Origin: Gammaproteobacteria bacterium
Lineage (GTDB): Bacteria > Pseudomonadota > Gammaproteobacteria > Pseudomonadales > Pseudohongiellaceae
Direction of reading: 5' to 3'
NCBI GenBank assembly: GCA_029253585.1
Contig: JAQWZF010000003.1
Coordinates: forward strand, 62,001-126,000
DNA length: 64,000 nucleotides
The notes under the pieces were generated by a model that was not told the origin of the DNA, did no database searches, and saw only the letters and a program-made list of their open reading frames with translations. Shown piece by piece: positions 49,057-57,100 of the stretch. Made by a program: the position numbers and the translations under genes. The first letter of the stretch is position 1; the number at the start of each line of letters is the position of its first letter.

Positions 49057-50274
49057 ATGCCAGCCGGCCCAGATAGAGAAGACACAATAGCTGTAGTCGA
49101 AGGGATTCGACTAGCGGCAGTCGAGAGTCATATTCGCTATGCCAAGCGACTCGACTTAGTTCTGGTAGAAATAGCTGAGGGGTCTACTACGGCTGGTGTC
49201 TTTACTCAGAATGCATTCTGCGCAGCGCCAGTTCGAATTGCGAAAAAACATGTTGAGGCTGTTGCAAGCCGCTATTTTCTAATTAACACTGGTAATGCAA
49301 ATGCGGGCACAGGCTCCAAGGGTGAGGCTGCAGCCAGGGCGTGTTGTGATGCTCTGGCTGAGCTAACAGATACATCAGCAGAACAGATTTTACCCTTCTC
49401 TACGGGTGTTATAGGTGAGCAACTGCCCTATGAGAAAATCCTAAACTCCCTGCCAGCGTTGAGTGCAGCCTTAGCCGAGGACGGTTGGCTGTTGGCGGCT
49501 AGTGGAATCATGACTACCGATACTCGGCCAAAACTATCTTCTGCCAGCTTTGAGATCGAGGGCGCCAAGGTAAAGCTAAGCGGTTTTGCTAAGGGCTCGG
49601 GAATGATTCGTCCTAACATGGCTACCATGCTCGCCTACGTATTCACCGATGCCCAAATAGCTAAGAGCCTTCTCGATGAGATTCTAGGCAGAGCAGTTAA
49701 GAACTCATTCAATCGAATAACGGTAGATGGGGATACGTCGACTAATGACTGTTGCATGTTGGTCGCAACAGGTAAGGGTTCTCTTGAGATCAAAGACTTG
49801 CAGAGCGAGGTTGCCAAAGAGTTCCAGGGTAAGCTGAATAGTATTTTTGAGCAGCTGGCCACAGACCTAATTCGTGATGCCGAGGGTGCAACCAAGTTTA
49901 TAACCATCGAGGTTGCCGGGGGCGCATCCGAGCAGGAATGTTTGGCAGTGGCCTATACGGTAGCAGAATCGCCGCTGGTTAAGACTGCATTTTTCGCCTC
50001 CGATCCAAACTGGGGTCGTATCTTGGCTGCAATTGGCCGGGCAGGAGTTAAAGACCTGGATCTTGAGAAAGTGACTGTTGCGCTGGGAGATACCTTGTTA
50101 GTATCCAATGGGGCCGTAGATGAAGGCTACAGGGAAAGCGCGGGGCAGGCCGAGATGGACAAGGATGAAATCTGGGTCAGTATTAATCTCGCCAGTGGGC
50201 AGGCCAGCGAAAAAGTGTGGACGTCCGATCTATCCAGTGAATATGTGCGCATAAATGCCGACTACCGCAGCTAG
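49057..50274 (+). CDS. argJ: Bifunctional ornithine acetyltransferase / N-acetylglutamate synthase ArgJ
   Basis: 405 residues. The autocleavage motif NMATMLAYVFTDA is intact, with Thr190 as the nucleophile that becomes the new N-terminus of the beta chain. INTGNANAGTG and NRITVDGDTSTNDCC are conserved. It recycles the acetyl group from N-acetylornithine to glutamate in arginine synthesis; whether it also uses acetyl-CoA cannot be told from sequence. The secA-argJ-mutT order is common in pseudomonads. Confidence 0.96.
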   Translation: MPAGPDREDTIAVVEGIRLAAVESHIRYAKRLDLVLVEIAEGSTTAGVFTQNAFCAAPVRIAKKHVEAVASRYFLINTGNANAGTGSKGEAAARACCDALAELTDTSAEQILPFSTGVIGEQLPYEKILNSLPALSAALAEDGWLLAASGIMTTDTRPKLSSASFEIEGAKVKLSGFAKGSGMIRPNMATMLAYVFTDAQIAKSLLDEILGRAVKNSFNRITVDGDTSTNDCCMLVATGKGSLEIKDLQSEVAKEFQGKLNSIFEQLATDLIRDAEGATKFITIEVAGGASEQECLAVAYTVAESPLVKTAFFASDPNWGRILAAIGRAGVKDLDLEKVTVALGDTLLVSNGAVDEGYRESAGQAEMDKDEIWVSINLASGQASEKVWTSDLSSEYVRINADYRS

Positions 50275-50361
50275 TCGCTGTTCCTCCAGGCTGTAACCGA
50301 ATCACAACAATTCTGCGCAGTAAGAACTTAGACAATCAATGAGAGCCTTGCTTTGAATCAA

Positions 50362-50760
50362 ATGGACCCTGTTCATATTGCTGTCGGAGTCCTTCGCGAT
50401 GAGCGAGGTCAGGTGCTAATTGCGCTTCGAGCCGAAGAATCTCATCAGGGGGGGCTTTGGGAATTTCCCGGGGGTAAGGTAGAGCCAGGAGAGTCGGTAG
50501 AGCAGGCGCTGAGTAGAGAGTTCGAGGAGGAGTTGGGAATTTGTGTTCACAGCTGCACTCCTTTGATCCAGATAAATCATGACTATAGGGATAAGTCGGT
50601 ACTGTTGGATGTGTGGATTGTACAAAGCTTTTCTGGAGTGCCTAGAGGGAGAGAAGGGCAGCCGATAGAGTGGCGGCCACAATCTGCGTTGCGCGCAGAG
50701 GATTTTCCAGAAGCTAACGCAGCTATTATCCGAACGTTGCAGCTCCCTGAGGAATCGTAA
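50362..50760 (+). CDS. mutT: 8-oxo-dGTP diphosphatase MutT (Nudix)
   Basis: 132 residues from the ATG at 50362, which gives the usual MDPVHIAVGVL start; a TTG three codons upstream (50353) is possible. The Nudix box GGKVEPGESVEQALSREFEE is complete, with metal-binding glutamates, and is preceded by HQGGLWEFPGG as in MutT. It hydrolyses oxidised GTP forms to prevent A-to-C transversions. It lies 87 bases after argJ. Confidence 0.94.
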   Translation: MDPVHIAVGVLRDERGQVLIALRAEESHQGGLWEFPGGKVEPGESVEQALSREFEEELGICVHSCTPLIQINHDYRDKSVLLDVWIVQSFSGVPRGREGQPIEWRPQSALRAEDFPEANAAIIRTLQLPEES

Positions 50761-50859
50761 TCATCCCCGAGGCGCAGAGCTTTGTCTGGCCTCAAGTAAG
50801 TCTCCTGCTGCAGCTTAGCGAAGGCGCAAAACTAATCTATTTTTGTCAGTGGTCGTTGG

Positions 50860-51459
50860 ATGGGATTGCTGGATGGTTCTGGTAACTTTCTGAGAGACAG
50901 TATTCCTTTGGAAAGCCCGGTGAGAATCGAGTACGACGATTTGCTCGATCATGTGTTTCTTACTACGGAATCAAATCTGGCGACCTTCGACTATGACCCT
51001 GAAAACTACATTCTTAATCTTGTCCCAGACACTGATATTTCAGTAGGGAATAGTTGCATGGATTTTACAACATCGCCGGATGGAACAAGACTTGCCTACA
51101 GCTGCCCCGCCGGTAATCGAAGTAATCAAGACTTTAGTATTGTTGATATGTTCCCGGATGATTACTTCGATTCAGATGGTGAATGGTTCTTAGGTAGCGC
51201 GCCGGTAAGTGCAACTTTTAACAATGCCGGAACTATCTTGATCGCTACGGACAACGAGAAGCTTTACTTCTATGACGTGGTGACGCACCTTATTCTTGAG
51301 GATTATGAGCTAGGCTTGCTGCCGGGGGAGACGATAAAGAAAATCCGTATCTCTCTGGACGGTGAATATCTCATGATATTTCTCAACAATGAGTTACACG
51401 ATGAGAATATTAAGTTCTATTGGATGCCCATGCCGGGGATTACTGGCACAGCTCTGTAG
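50860..51459 (+). CDS. Hypothetical protein, beta-propeller-like, possibly a remnant
   Basis: 199 residues that I do not recognise as any named gene. It has no signal peptide and no membrane segment. It shows repeated strand-rich blades such as MDFTTSPDGTRLAYSC, ATFNNAGTILIATDNEKLYFYD and IRISLDGEYLMIFLNN, with the SPDG/S-DG turns of WD40 or YncE-like propellers. About four blades are seen, too few for a closed propeller. There is no ribosome site before the ATG, and the frame is open a few codons upstream (from 50836). It may be the tail of a decayed larger gene inserted between mutT and yacG. Confidence 0.5.
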   Translation: MGLLDGSGNFLRDSIPLESPVRIEYDDLLDHVFLTTESNLATFDYDPENYILNLVPDTDISVGNSCMDFTTSPDGTRLAYSCPAGNRSNQDFSIVDMFPDDYFDSDGEWFLGSAPVSATFNNAGTILIATDNEKLYFYDVVTHLILEDYELGLLPGETIKKIRISLDGEYLMIFLNNELHDENIKFYWMPMPGITGTAL

Positions 51460-51488
51460 AGGCTAGTCAATGATGTGCGCTCTGTAGG

Positions 51489-51680
51489 CTATTGATCGTA
51501 GTTGTCTTCGATAGAGGGGTAGACAGGCTGCCCTGGTATGCTGTTTCGCTCGCTCGCCCACTCGCCAAAGTCTATTAGCTTACAGCGTTTGCTGCAAAAA
51601 GGGCGGTAGCTGATCTCTTCTACCCAGGCAACGGCCTTCCTGCAGGTTGGGCAGTCTACGGTGTTAATCTTTGAGCTCAT
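51489..51680 (-). CDS. yacG: DNA gyrase inhibitor YacG
   Basis: 63 residues. The four zinc ligands are in DCPTCRKAV (CxxC) and [17 protein letters not shown] (CxxxC), with the [10 protein letters not shown] motif. YacG binds GyrB and inhibits DNA binding by gyrase. It overlaps coaE by 4 bases and follows it, completing the usual pilD-coaE-yacG order. Confidence 0.96.
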   Translation of the reverse strand: MSSKINTVDCPTCRKAVAWVEEISYRPFCSKRCKLIDFGEWASERNSIPGQPVYPSIEDNYDQ

Positions 51681-52291
51681 TGTGTGCTGGAGATTCCTTG
51701 ATAGTGAGTATGAAGTGACTTAATGTTGGCTTGCAGCTGTTCCAAGCTGCCGTCGTTAGATACAACATCATCCGCGCGCAGTATTCTTTCATCTCGATCG
51801 ATCTGAGATGTGATAATAGACCGAATAACCGCCTCACTGCTACCATCTCTCGCCATTGCTCTGGATAATTGAGTCTCTTCGCTTACGTCTACCACTAGCA
51901 CTCTATTGACGAATTTATATTGCTCCGTTTCAAACAGTAGCGGTGATTCGAGAATAGAATAAGGCGAATTGGCTTCAGCCAGGCGCTCTTGAAGTAGCTT
52001 GGCGATAAGTGGGTGGAGTAAGGCTTCGAGCCATGACTTAGCTGCGGGATTTGAAAATACGATCTTTCGTAATGTGGCTCTGTCGAGCACCCCTTCGGTG
52101 CTTAGAATGTTCCTGCCGAAGTGCTCTGCAATTTTGGTTAGTGCCGGTTGACCCTGTTCTACAACTTCCCTAGCGAGTTCATCTGTATTTACAACCTGCA
52201 CGCCAAATGATCGGAAAATTTCAGCGGCTGCAGACTTGCCACTACCGATGCCTCCGGTAAGGCCGATTACATAATTCTTTGTCGCATTCAT
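51677..52291 (-). CDS. coaE: Dephospho-CoA kinase CoaE
   Basis: 204 residues from the ATG at 52291; a TTG at 52306 would add five residues. P-loop GGIGSGKS at 13-20, then [19 protein letters not shown] and [19 protein letters not shown]. It phosphorylates dephospho-CoA in the last step of coenzyme A synthesis. It lies 39 bases after pilD in the same direction. Confidence 0.96.
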   Translation of the reverse strand: MNATKNYVIGLTGGIGSGKSAAAEIFRSFGVQVVNTDELAREVVEQGQPALTKIAEHFGRNILSTEGVLDRATLRKIVFSNPAAKSWLEALLHPLIAKLLQERLAEANSPYSILESPLLFETEQYKFVNRVLVVDVSEETQLSRAMARDGSSEAVIRSIITSQIDRDERILRADDVVSNDGSLEQLQANIKSLHTHYQGISSTQ

Positions 52292-52330
52292 TCTAAGAGT
52301 GTCCAAGAAACGATACGGTGAAAAGCATCA

Positions 52331-53230
52331 TCAGCCCACAAAAGTATCCAGGTAAAATGCACTAAGCTGCGGGCCCCAAATGAGCATGATGAATCCAGCG
52401 CCGGCCAGAAATGGGCCAAAAGGCATGGGGGCCGATTTATCTCTTCCCTGTAGCGCTATCATTCCGATACCAATCACGGCACCCACCAGCGAGGAAAGAA
52501 TGATTGTCGGGAGGAGGCTTTGCCAGCCCATCCATGCACCGAGGGCGGATAGCAGCTTGAAGTCTCCATAGCCCATGCCTTCCCTGCCGGTGGCAAGTTT
52601 AAAGGCCCAATAGAAAGCCCATAGCACAAGATAGCCAGCAATGGCGCCGATTACTGAATCACGCAGGGTGACGCCGAATCCCAGATCTAGCGTGTTGACG
52701 AGTAAGCCAATCCAGATTAGTGGCAGGGTTATGTTGTCTGGAAGCAATTGTTGGTCGAAATCAATAAGCGTGAGCGCGATTAGCGACCAGGTCAAGAAGA
52801 GCAGGGCTAGAGTTAGCCATGTGGCACCAAAGTAGATCGCAACTAGGCCGGAGAGTAAGCCGCTGACGAACTCTACTGCTGGGTAGCAAATAGAAATCTT
52901 AGCTTTACATTTAGAGCATTTCCCGCGAAGAAACAGATAGCTTAAGACGGGCACGTTCTCCCAGGCTCTTAGTTTGTGGTTACATAATGGGCAGTGTGAG
53001 TCGGGTTTCTGTAGGTTGAAAACTTTAAACTTGGCAGAGGATTCATTGCTGTCTGGAGTCGTGTTTTCAATTTCCAGGTAATCGCAGCACTGTTCACGCC
53101 AGTCGCGCTGCAACATGATGGGGAGACGATAGGCAACCACATTGAGAAAGCTTCCCACTAGCAATCCTAACATAATACAGACTGTTAGTAGAAAACAGGG
53201 GCTTGCTGAAAGAAGGTCAAATATTTCCAT
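52331..53230 (-). CDS. pilD: Prepilin peptidase / N-methyltransferase PilD
   Basis: 299 residues with about seven membrane segments. The cytoplasmic zinc-binding cysteines are C80, C83, C105 and C108; catalytic aspartates are Asp157 (LIDFDQQLLPD) and Asp223 (GMGYGDFKLL). It cleaves the leader of type IV prepilins and N-methylates the new Phe1. It is upstream of coaE as usual, but pilB and pilC, which normally precede it, are absent; pilA lies 285 bases upstream. Confidence 0.95.
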   Translation of the reverse strand: MEIFDLLSASPCFLLTVCIMLGLLVGSFLNVVAYRLPIMLQRDWREQCCDYLEIENTTPDSNESSAKFKVFNLQKPDSHCPLCNHKLRAWENVPVLSYLFLRGKCSKCKAKISICYPAVEFVSGLLSGLVAIYFGATWLTLALLFLTWSLIALTLIDFDQQLLPDNITLPLIWIGLLVNTLDLGFGVTLRDSVIGAIAGYLVLWAFYWAFKLATGREGMGYGDFKLLSALGAWMGWQSLLPTIILSSLVGAVIGIGMIALQGRDKSAPMPFGPFLAGAGFIMLIWGPQLSAFYLDTFVG

Positions 53231-53447
53231 GTAAGGGTAAGGTGTCTAGTAAAGTGATAGCGATTCAAAGCCTTCATGTCTGTTCTGCTCCATAGGGTCG
53301 CCTTCTGTGCCCTACAAACGCGGAGCGAGGTAATGCGAGCACAACACTGTCTTCAGGTTATAGGGGATTCTCAGGTAGAGTCAAGATGGGATATATTTTC
53401 TTTCAAAGCGCTTCGAAGCAACAGAGAGCTTCCGAGTAATTAAATTG

Positions 53448-53476
53448 CTGGCACCGCAATGGATATTGGGTGCCAG
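53448..53476 (-). terminator. Stem-loop downstream of pilA
   Basis: CTGGCACC (53448-53455) and GGTGCCAG (53469-53476) are perfect 8-base inverted repeats around a 13-base loop, 40 bases after the pilA stop on the minus strand. A T/A-rich stretch follows in the direction of pilA transcription, without a clean T-run. It could end or stabilise the abundant pilin transcript. The rest of the 285-base pilA-pilD gap shows only a small GCTTCGAAGC palindrome at 53410-53419. Confidence 0.55.
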
Positions 53477-53515
53477 AAATTCGAACACAAGTAATATTTG
53501 AGTTAACTGAGCTGG

Positions 53516-53929
53516 TCAGCTGGTTCTAGCAGAAGCCGCAGTAAGGCAAGAGCCACCTTCGGTCCACTGTACTGGAGGAGGAACACTGCCGGCGCTTAGT
53601 GTGTAAGTAATGCCATCAAGAGGCGTGCCGTCATCTTGCCACGTCATTGTAATTACACCATCTACAACAGTAGAGCCGTGTATGAGTGTGGTAGCGGCTG
53701 GGATGCCCAGCAATGCGTTGTCTAGAGCGTCAGTGTTAGCTGGTCCGCGAGTCTGAATAGCGAGTTCAACAGCTGTCTTAAGAGGTGTCACTGCTAAAAC
53801 CAGCTCAGAGAATGCTGCGCGGTTAGAGTAGTTCTGATAAGCAGAAAGCGCCACGGCTGCCAGAATACCGATAATCGCAACAACGATCATCAGTTCGATC
53901 AATGTAAAACCTTTTTGTACTGATTTCAT
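53516..53929 (-). CDS. pilA: Type IV major pilin-like protein PilA
   Basis: 137 residues. Leader MKSVQKG is followed by Phe1 and the class IVa N-terminus FTLIELMIVVAIIGILAAVA with Glu5, the substrate of PilD. The globular part includes TPLKTAVELAIQT and a TYTLSAG strand. The C-terminus ends PVQWTEGGSCLTAASARTS with a single cysteine, so the usual C-terminal disulfide loop cannot form within one subunit. GGAGAT is the ribosome site. pilB, pilC and pilR are not nearby, so assembly partners must lie elsewhere. Confidence 0.92.
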   Translation of the reverse strand: MKSVQKGFTLIELMIVVAIIGILAAVALSAYQNYSNRAAFSELVLAVTPLKTAVELAIQTRGPANTDALDNALLGIPAATTLIHGSTVVDGVITMTWQDDGTPLDGITYTLSAGSVPPPVQWTEGGSCLTAASARTS

Positions 53930-53958
53930 TTTCTATCTCCAGCATGGATAACTAACAA

Positions 53959-53987
53959 ATTTTAAACTATGCCCGCATATTTAGTAA
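53959..53987 (-). promoter_or_regulatory. Candidate pilA promoter
   Basis: On the minus strand TTACTA (53987-53982) and TAAAAT (53964-53959) are separated by 17 bases, 30 bases before the pilA ATG. An 11-base palindrome GTAACGGTTAC at 53984-53994 overlaps the -35 hexamer. No sigma-54 -24/-12 element, which drives pilA in Pseudomonas, could be found in this region. Confidence 0.5.
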
Positions 53988-54279
53988 CGGTTACGCCTGT
54001 TGATATATTTTTCGTAGCTTAGAGTAAACTTATAGTTGGCTTTTTCTATTAAGCCGTTGATTTTAAAGTCATTTGTTGCGGTGAGGAAAATGCAGAGATG
54101 GCTAGGCTACTTGATAAACTGATAGATGTAGTTTATGTTTATGCGGTTTTCGAAATAGTGCAATCAAGGCGATTTCTTATTACTGCCTTAATTGCTGGTA
54201 GCAGGGTTTTATGAATATTTACTCAAAAGGAGAGGCAGGTCTGAAACACAGGTTTCATTTGCTGCTGAGGAATAAAACG
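53988..54279. other. Upstream region between pilA and the cytochrome c gene
   Basis: About 290 AT-rich bases between the divergent pilA and cytochrome c genes. Apart from the palindrome at 53984-53994 I see no convincing RNA gene or repeat. An ATG at 54211 is in frame with the cytochrome gene but encodes a non-signal leader and is not taken as the start. Confidence 0.5.
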
Positions 54280-54663
54280 ATGAAGAATTCGGTGAAAATT
54301 GCATTGGCATTGCTAGGCCTTGCTCTAACTCAGACCGGTATGGCGCAAGACAAGACTGTAAACGACGGTGTTTTTACGGCTGCGCAGGTCGATGCGGGGA
54401 AATTGGTTTATGACAATAGTTGCAGCGCCTGTCACGACATGCGCTTCTACCGAGATATTCTGAAGTCTTATAACAACCAACCTGTACTTTGGTTGTGGGA
54501 GGCGGTATTAGGCACAATGCCAGCCGACAATCCCGGTTCTCTGATGCTTGACGAATACACCGACGTGATCGCCTACATCTTGTCTGAGAATGGTTTTCCA
54601 GCGGGTGATGAGAAGCTGGATCCGGATAACGGTATGGACACAATCAAGGTCCTGAGCCCATAG
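54280..54663 (+). CDS. Small periplasmic class I cytochrome c
   Basis: 127 residues from the ATG at 54280 with GAGGA 8 bases upstream. A signal peptide ends TQTGMAQ (about residue 22). The mature protein has one heme site CSACH within VYDNSCSACHDMRFY and a probable axial Met in GTMPADNPGSL, with the C-terminal helix YTDVIAYILSENGFP typical of class I cytochromes. It likely carries electrons in the periplasm; the partner is unknown. It stands alone, followed by a bidirectional terminator. Confidence 0.88.
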   Translation: MKNSVKIALALLGLALTQTGMAQDKTVNDGVFTAAQVDAGKLVYDNSCSACHDMRFYRDILKSYNNQPVLWLWEAVLGTMPADNPGSLMLDEYTDVIAYILSENGFPAGDEKLDPDNGMDTIKVLSP

Positions 54664-54676
54664 TTTCTCGAAATCT

Positions 54677-54710
54677 AAAAAAATGCCGAACTTAGTTCGG
54701 CATTTTTTTT
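54677..54710. terminator. Bidirectional intrinsic terminator
   Basis: ATGCCGAAC and GTTCGGCAT form a perfect 9-bp stem with a TTA loop, extended by A and T runs on both sides. It lies between the convergent cytochrome c gene and the HNH nuclease gene and can terminate both. Confidence 0.92.
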
Positions 54711-54748
54711 GTATTTTTTCCGTGAGATGCTAGCTAGAACATTAGGTT

Positions 54749-55444
54749 CTAGTCCGAACAGTCTTCCAGAATTTTCCTGATTCTATTTTTGTCTCGGCTT
54801 TCAAGGTCCAGATCATATTTCTTTGCAATGGCATCCCACATCCCCGCGTATTCACACTGAAATTCCTTGCGTGGTAAGTAGCGGTCTGGGCCTCGCTCAT
54901 TTTTCTTTTTGATTTCGCGTTTCTCAACCAGCATGAGGTTAAGAGGGTCGTTTGCGAATTGAAGTTTCTTCTGCGAAGGCCAACGATCGCCGCCATGGGT
55001 ATGTGCGTACATGAGCGGGATAACATGGTCTATATCGACCTGCACGGCTACGTTAAATGTTTTGCCGGTATATTCATCTAGCCATTCGCCGGTGCGAACG
55101 ACGCAGTTGCGCGGGTTCGTATAGCGCACTTCAGTTCTACTGGTGAGGATTAGCATTTCCTGGCGGGTCGATTGGCAATCGTTGTCATAATCCACTTCAA
55201 AGTTCCAATCGTCTGTATTGAAGAACTTCTCTCTGCCACGACGATTGGTCATGAGACTATCTCTGCGCGCTCGGCCAATGCCAAAGGTATCGGGCATTTC
55301 GCAGCCGCTCAGGTGGCAGTGATAGGAGCGGCCGTAGTAGTGCCCGCCGTTTATGTCGAGATTGCCGCCATGGCTGAAGGCTATAGCAGGAACAAACAAG
55401 AGGTCAAAGCTGATAAGGCCTAGGCTGAATGGCTTGAATTTCAT
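54749..55444 (-). CDS. Secreted HNH-family nuclease (DUF1524-like)
   Basis: 231 residues. A hydrophobic signal sequence (about 1-24) is followed by a His/Gly-rich motif HGGNLDINGGHYYGRSYHCH (25-44), as in secreted YHYH-type proteins. The C-terminal half carries an HNH-like core: VDIDHVIPLMYAH (His140), FANDPLNLMLVEK (Asn165, Asn169) and KRE-KK-N-RGPDRYLP, as in DUF1524/NucA-like exported nucleases. Six or more cysteines suggest disulfides outside the cytoplasm. The role may be DNA scavenging or biofilm DNA turnover; this is inference. It is isolated, convergent with the cytochrome c gene. Confidence 0.8.
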   Translation of the reverse strand: MKFKPFSLGLISFDLLFVPAIAFSHGGNLDINGGHYYGRSYHCHLSGCEMPDTFGIGRARRDSLMTNRRGREKFFNTDDWNFEVDYDNDCQSTRQEMLILTSRTEVRYTNPRNCVVRTGEWLDEYTGKTFNVAVQVDIDHVIPLMYAHTHGGDRWPSQKKLQFANDPLNLMLVEKREIKKKNERGPDRYLPRKEFQCEYAGMWDAIAKKYDLDLESRDKNRIRKILEDCSD

Positions 55445-55499
55445 TTCTTCTCTCCATTGTTGCTAGTAGAGATCGTTTGGGCCAGCTTCGAGCGAGCTA

Positions 55500-56333
55500 T
55501 TACCGTATGAGTAAGGATAGATCGATGGCCTGACAGTTTTTGGTCAGGGCGCCCAGTGAAATATAGTCTACGCCAGTTTCGGCAATAGTTACCAGTCTAT
55601 CAGCTTCTATCCCACCCGAAGCCTCTAGCTTTACTGTGCTGGCGTTCAGTTCGACGGCGGCGCGCGTTTCCTCGATTGTGAAGTTATCTAGCATGATGAT
55701 GTCGGCCCCCGCGGTGATAGCCTGTTGTAATTCATCTAAATTTTGTACTTCAATTTCTACGGGCTTGCCAGGGTGCAAGGATTTTGCTTTGGAGACCGCC
55801 GATGCAATGCTGCCGCAGGCCCGGATATGATTCTCCTTGATGAGGAAGGCGTCATACAGGCCCATGCGGTGATTGAAACAGCCGCCAATTCTAACCGCGT
55901 ATTTCTGTGCGCTGCGCAGGGCAGGAAGGGTTTTCCTGGTATCTAAAAGTTTAGTCACGGTGTGCTTTACGAGGGAGGCGTAGTGATGGCTCTGTGTAGC
56001 GGTGGCTGAAAGGGTTTGTAGAAAATTCAACGCCGTTCGTTCTGCCGTTAAGATGCTTCTTGCCGATCCGCGTATTGCAACAATCTCCCGATTGGGGCAA
56101 AGCTTGGCGCCTTCGTCGATCCTCCAATCTAGTAGCACCGAGCTATCGACTTGTCGAAATACTTCTTCGGCCCAGGGGCGGCCGCAAAAGGTGCCGGATT
56201 CCCTGCTGATTATGGTCGCTGAAAGAATTTTATCTTCTGGAATAAGCTTCGCCGTAATGTCGCCAGTGCCGACATCTTCTTCTAAGCACAGGCTAACAAC
56301 ATCGTAAATATCTGTAGGAGGAGAAGAGGGCAT
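55500..56333 (-). CDS. nadC: Quinolinate phosphoribosyltransferase NadC
   Basis: 277 residues. LEEDVGTGDITAKLIPE at the start, ERTALNFLQTLSATAT, LDTRKTLPALRSAQKYAVRIGGCFNHRMGLYDAFLIKENH, and the C-terminal LEASGGIEADRLVTIAETGVDYISLGALTK are diagnostic. It makes nicotinate mononucleotide from quinolinate and PRPP. The retropepsin-like gene lies 5 bases upstream on the same strand and is probably co-transcribed. Confidence 0.97.
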   Translation of the reverse strand: MPSSPPTDIYDVVSLCLEEDVGTGDITAKLIPEDKILSATIISRESGTFCGRPWAEEVFRQVDSSVLLDWRIDEGAKLCPNREIVAIRGSARSILTAERTALNFLQTLSATATQSHHYASLVKHTVTKLLDTRKTLPALRSAQKYAVRIGGCFNHRMGLYDAFLIKENHIRACGSIASAVSKAKSLHPGKPVEIEVQNLDELQQAITAGADIIMLDNFTIEETRAAVELNASTVKLEASGGIEADRLVTIAETGVDYISLGALTKNCQAIDLSLLIR

Positions 56334-56338
56334 AAGTT

Positions 56339-56884
56339 TTAGTTTTCCGGATAGTGTCGAAGCGTCAATTCATCGCCTCGTTGGCTAAATTCTATCTGGC
56401 GTAATGCACTCATGCCAAGCAGTATAGTATCGCCAACCATGCTTGTAGTTATGCTTGCGTTAACTCCCTCGAGGACAATGTTGCCCAGCAGTAGTTCATC
56501 AATTTTTGTCGAGTAAACCGTAACTACGCCATTAGCAGTAGATGCGCGTGAGGCATTGCCACGTTGCAGCCCTGCAGCCAGTGCGATTGACTCAGGAATG
56601 GCCACATCTGTTGCGCCCGTGTCTAATAGAAAGAGAACTGGCACATTATTAATGGTTCCACTAGCCACGTAATGCCCTTGTCGATTCTGGCGCAGAACTA
56701 CTTCCTTGATGCCCGTGCTCAACTCCATCATCAGAGGATTCTGGTTTGGATTTTCCTGCCGCTGTAGCTGGCCCTCAAAAAAGAAGCTCAGACCAATAAG
56801 GGTGAGTGCGAAACTAAATATGAGCATGCCTTGGCCGATGCGTTTGCCAGGTTGATTGCCATTGTCTAAAGGAGGTGGGGACAT
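56339..56884 (-). CDS. Membrane-anchored retropepsin-like aspartic protease
   Basis: 181 residues. One N-terminal membrane segment (about 19-36) is followed by a periplasmic domain with the single aspartic protease motif FLLDTGATDVAIP (Asp88), then STKIDELLLGNIVLEGVNAS and ILLGMSALRQIEF. This is the bacterial clan AA family that, like retroviral proteases, needs to dimerise. Function is unknown. It is 5 bases upstream of nadC on the same strand and divergent from the DUF1631 gene. Confidence 0.85.
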   Translation of the reverse strand: MSPPPLDNGNQPGKRIGQGMLIFSFALTLIGLSFFFEGQLQRQENPNQNPLMMELSTGIKEVVLRQNRQGHYVASGTINNVPVLFLLDTGATDVAIPESIALAAGLQRGNASRASTANGVVTVYSTKIDELLLGNIVLEGVNASITTSMVGDTILLGMSALRQIEFSQRGDELTLRHYPEN

Positions 56885-57100
56885 TTCTGAAGATTATCTC
56901 TTATCCCGGCAGGAATAGAAAGTTGTGACCCGGGTCATGTTTTGCGAACAGTTCTTGTCAGCTAATTAGCTGAAAAATAAGCAGTTATCTAAAAATTCTC
57001 AGGTCTGTGAACACTGTCATGCTTTATGGGGTGTCACAGTGAGATAAGAAATTTCTAAATTAAAGAAAATGCAACAACACTAAGTAGTTAGCCCTGAAAC

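Noticed and set aside
53930..54279. Sigma-54 promoter for pilA
   Set aside because: I searched for a TGGCAC-N5-TTGC element on the minus strand and found none; the sigma-70-like pair fits better.
57006..57040. Possible hairpin CACTGT...ACAGTG before the DUF1631 gene
   Set aside because: Only six bases pair and the flanks do not extend the stem, so it could be chance.
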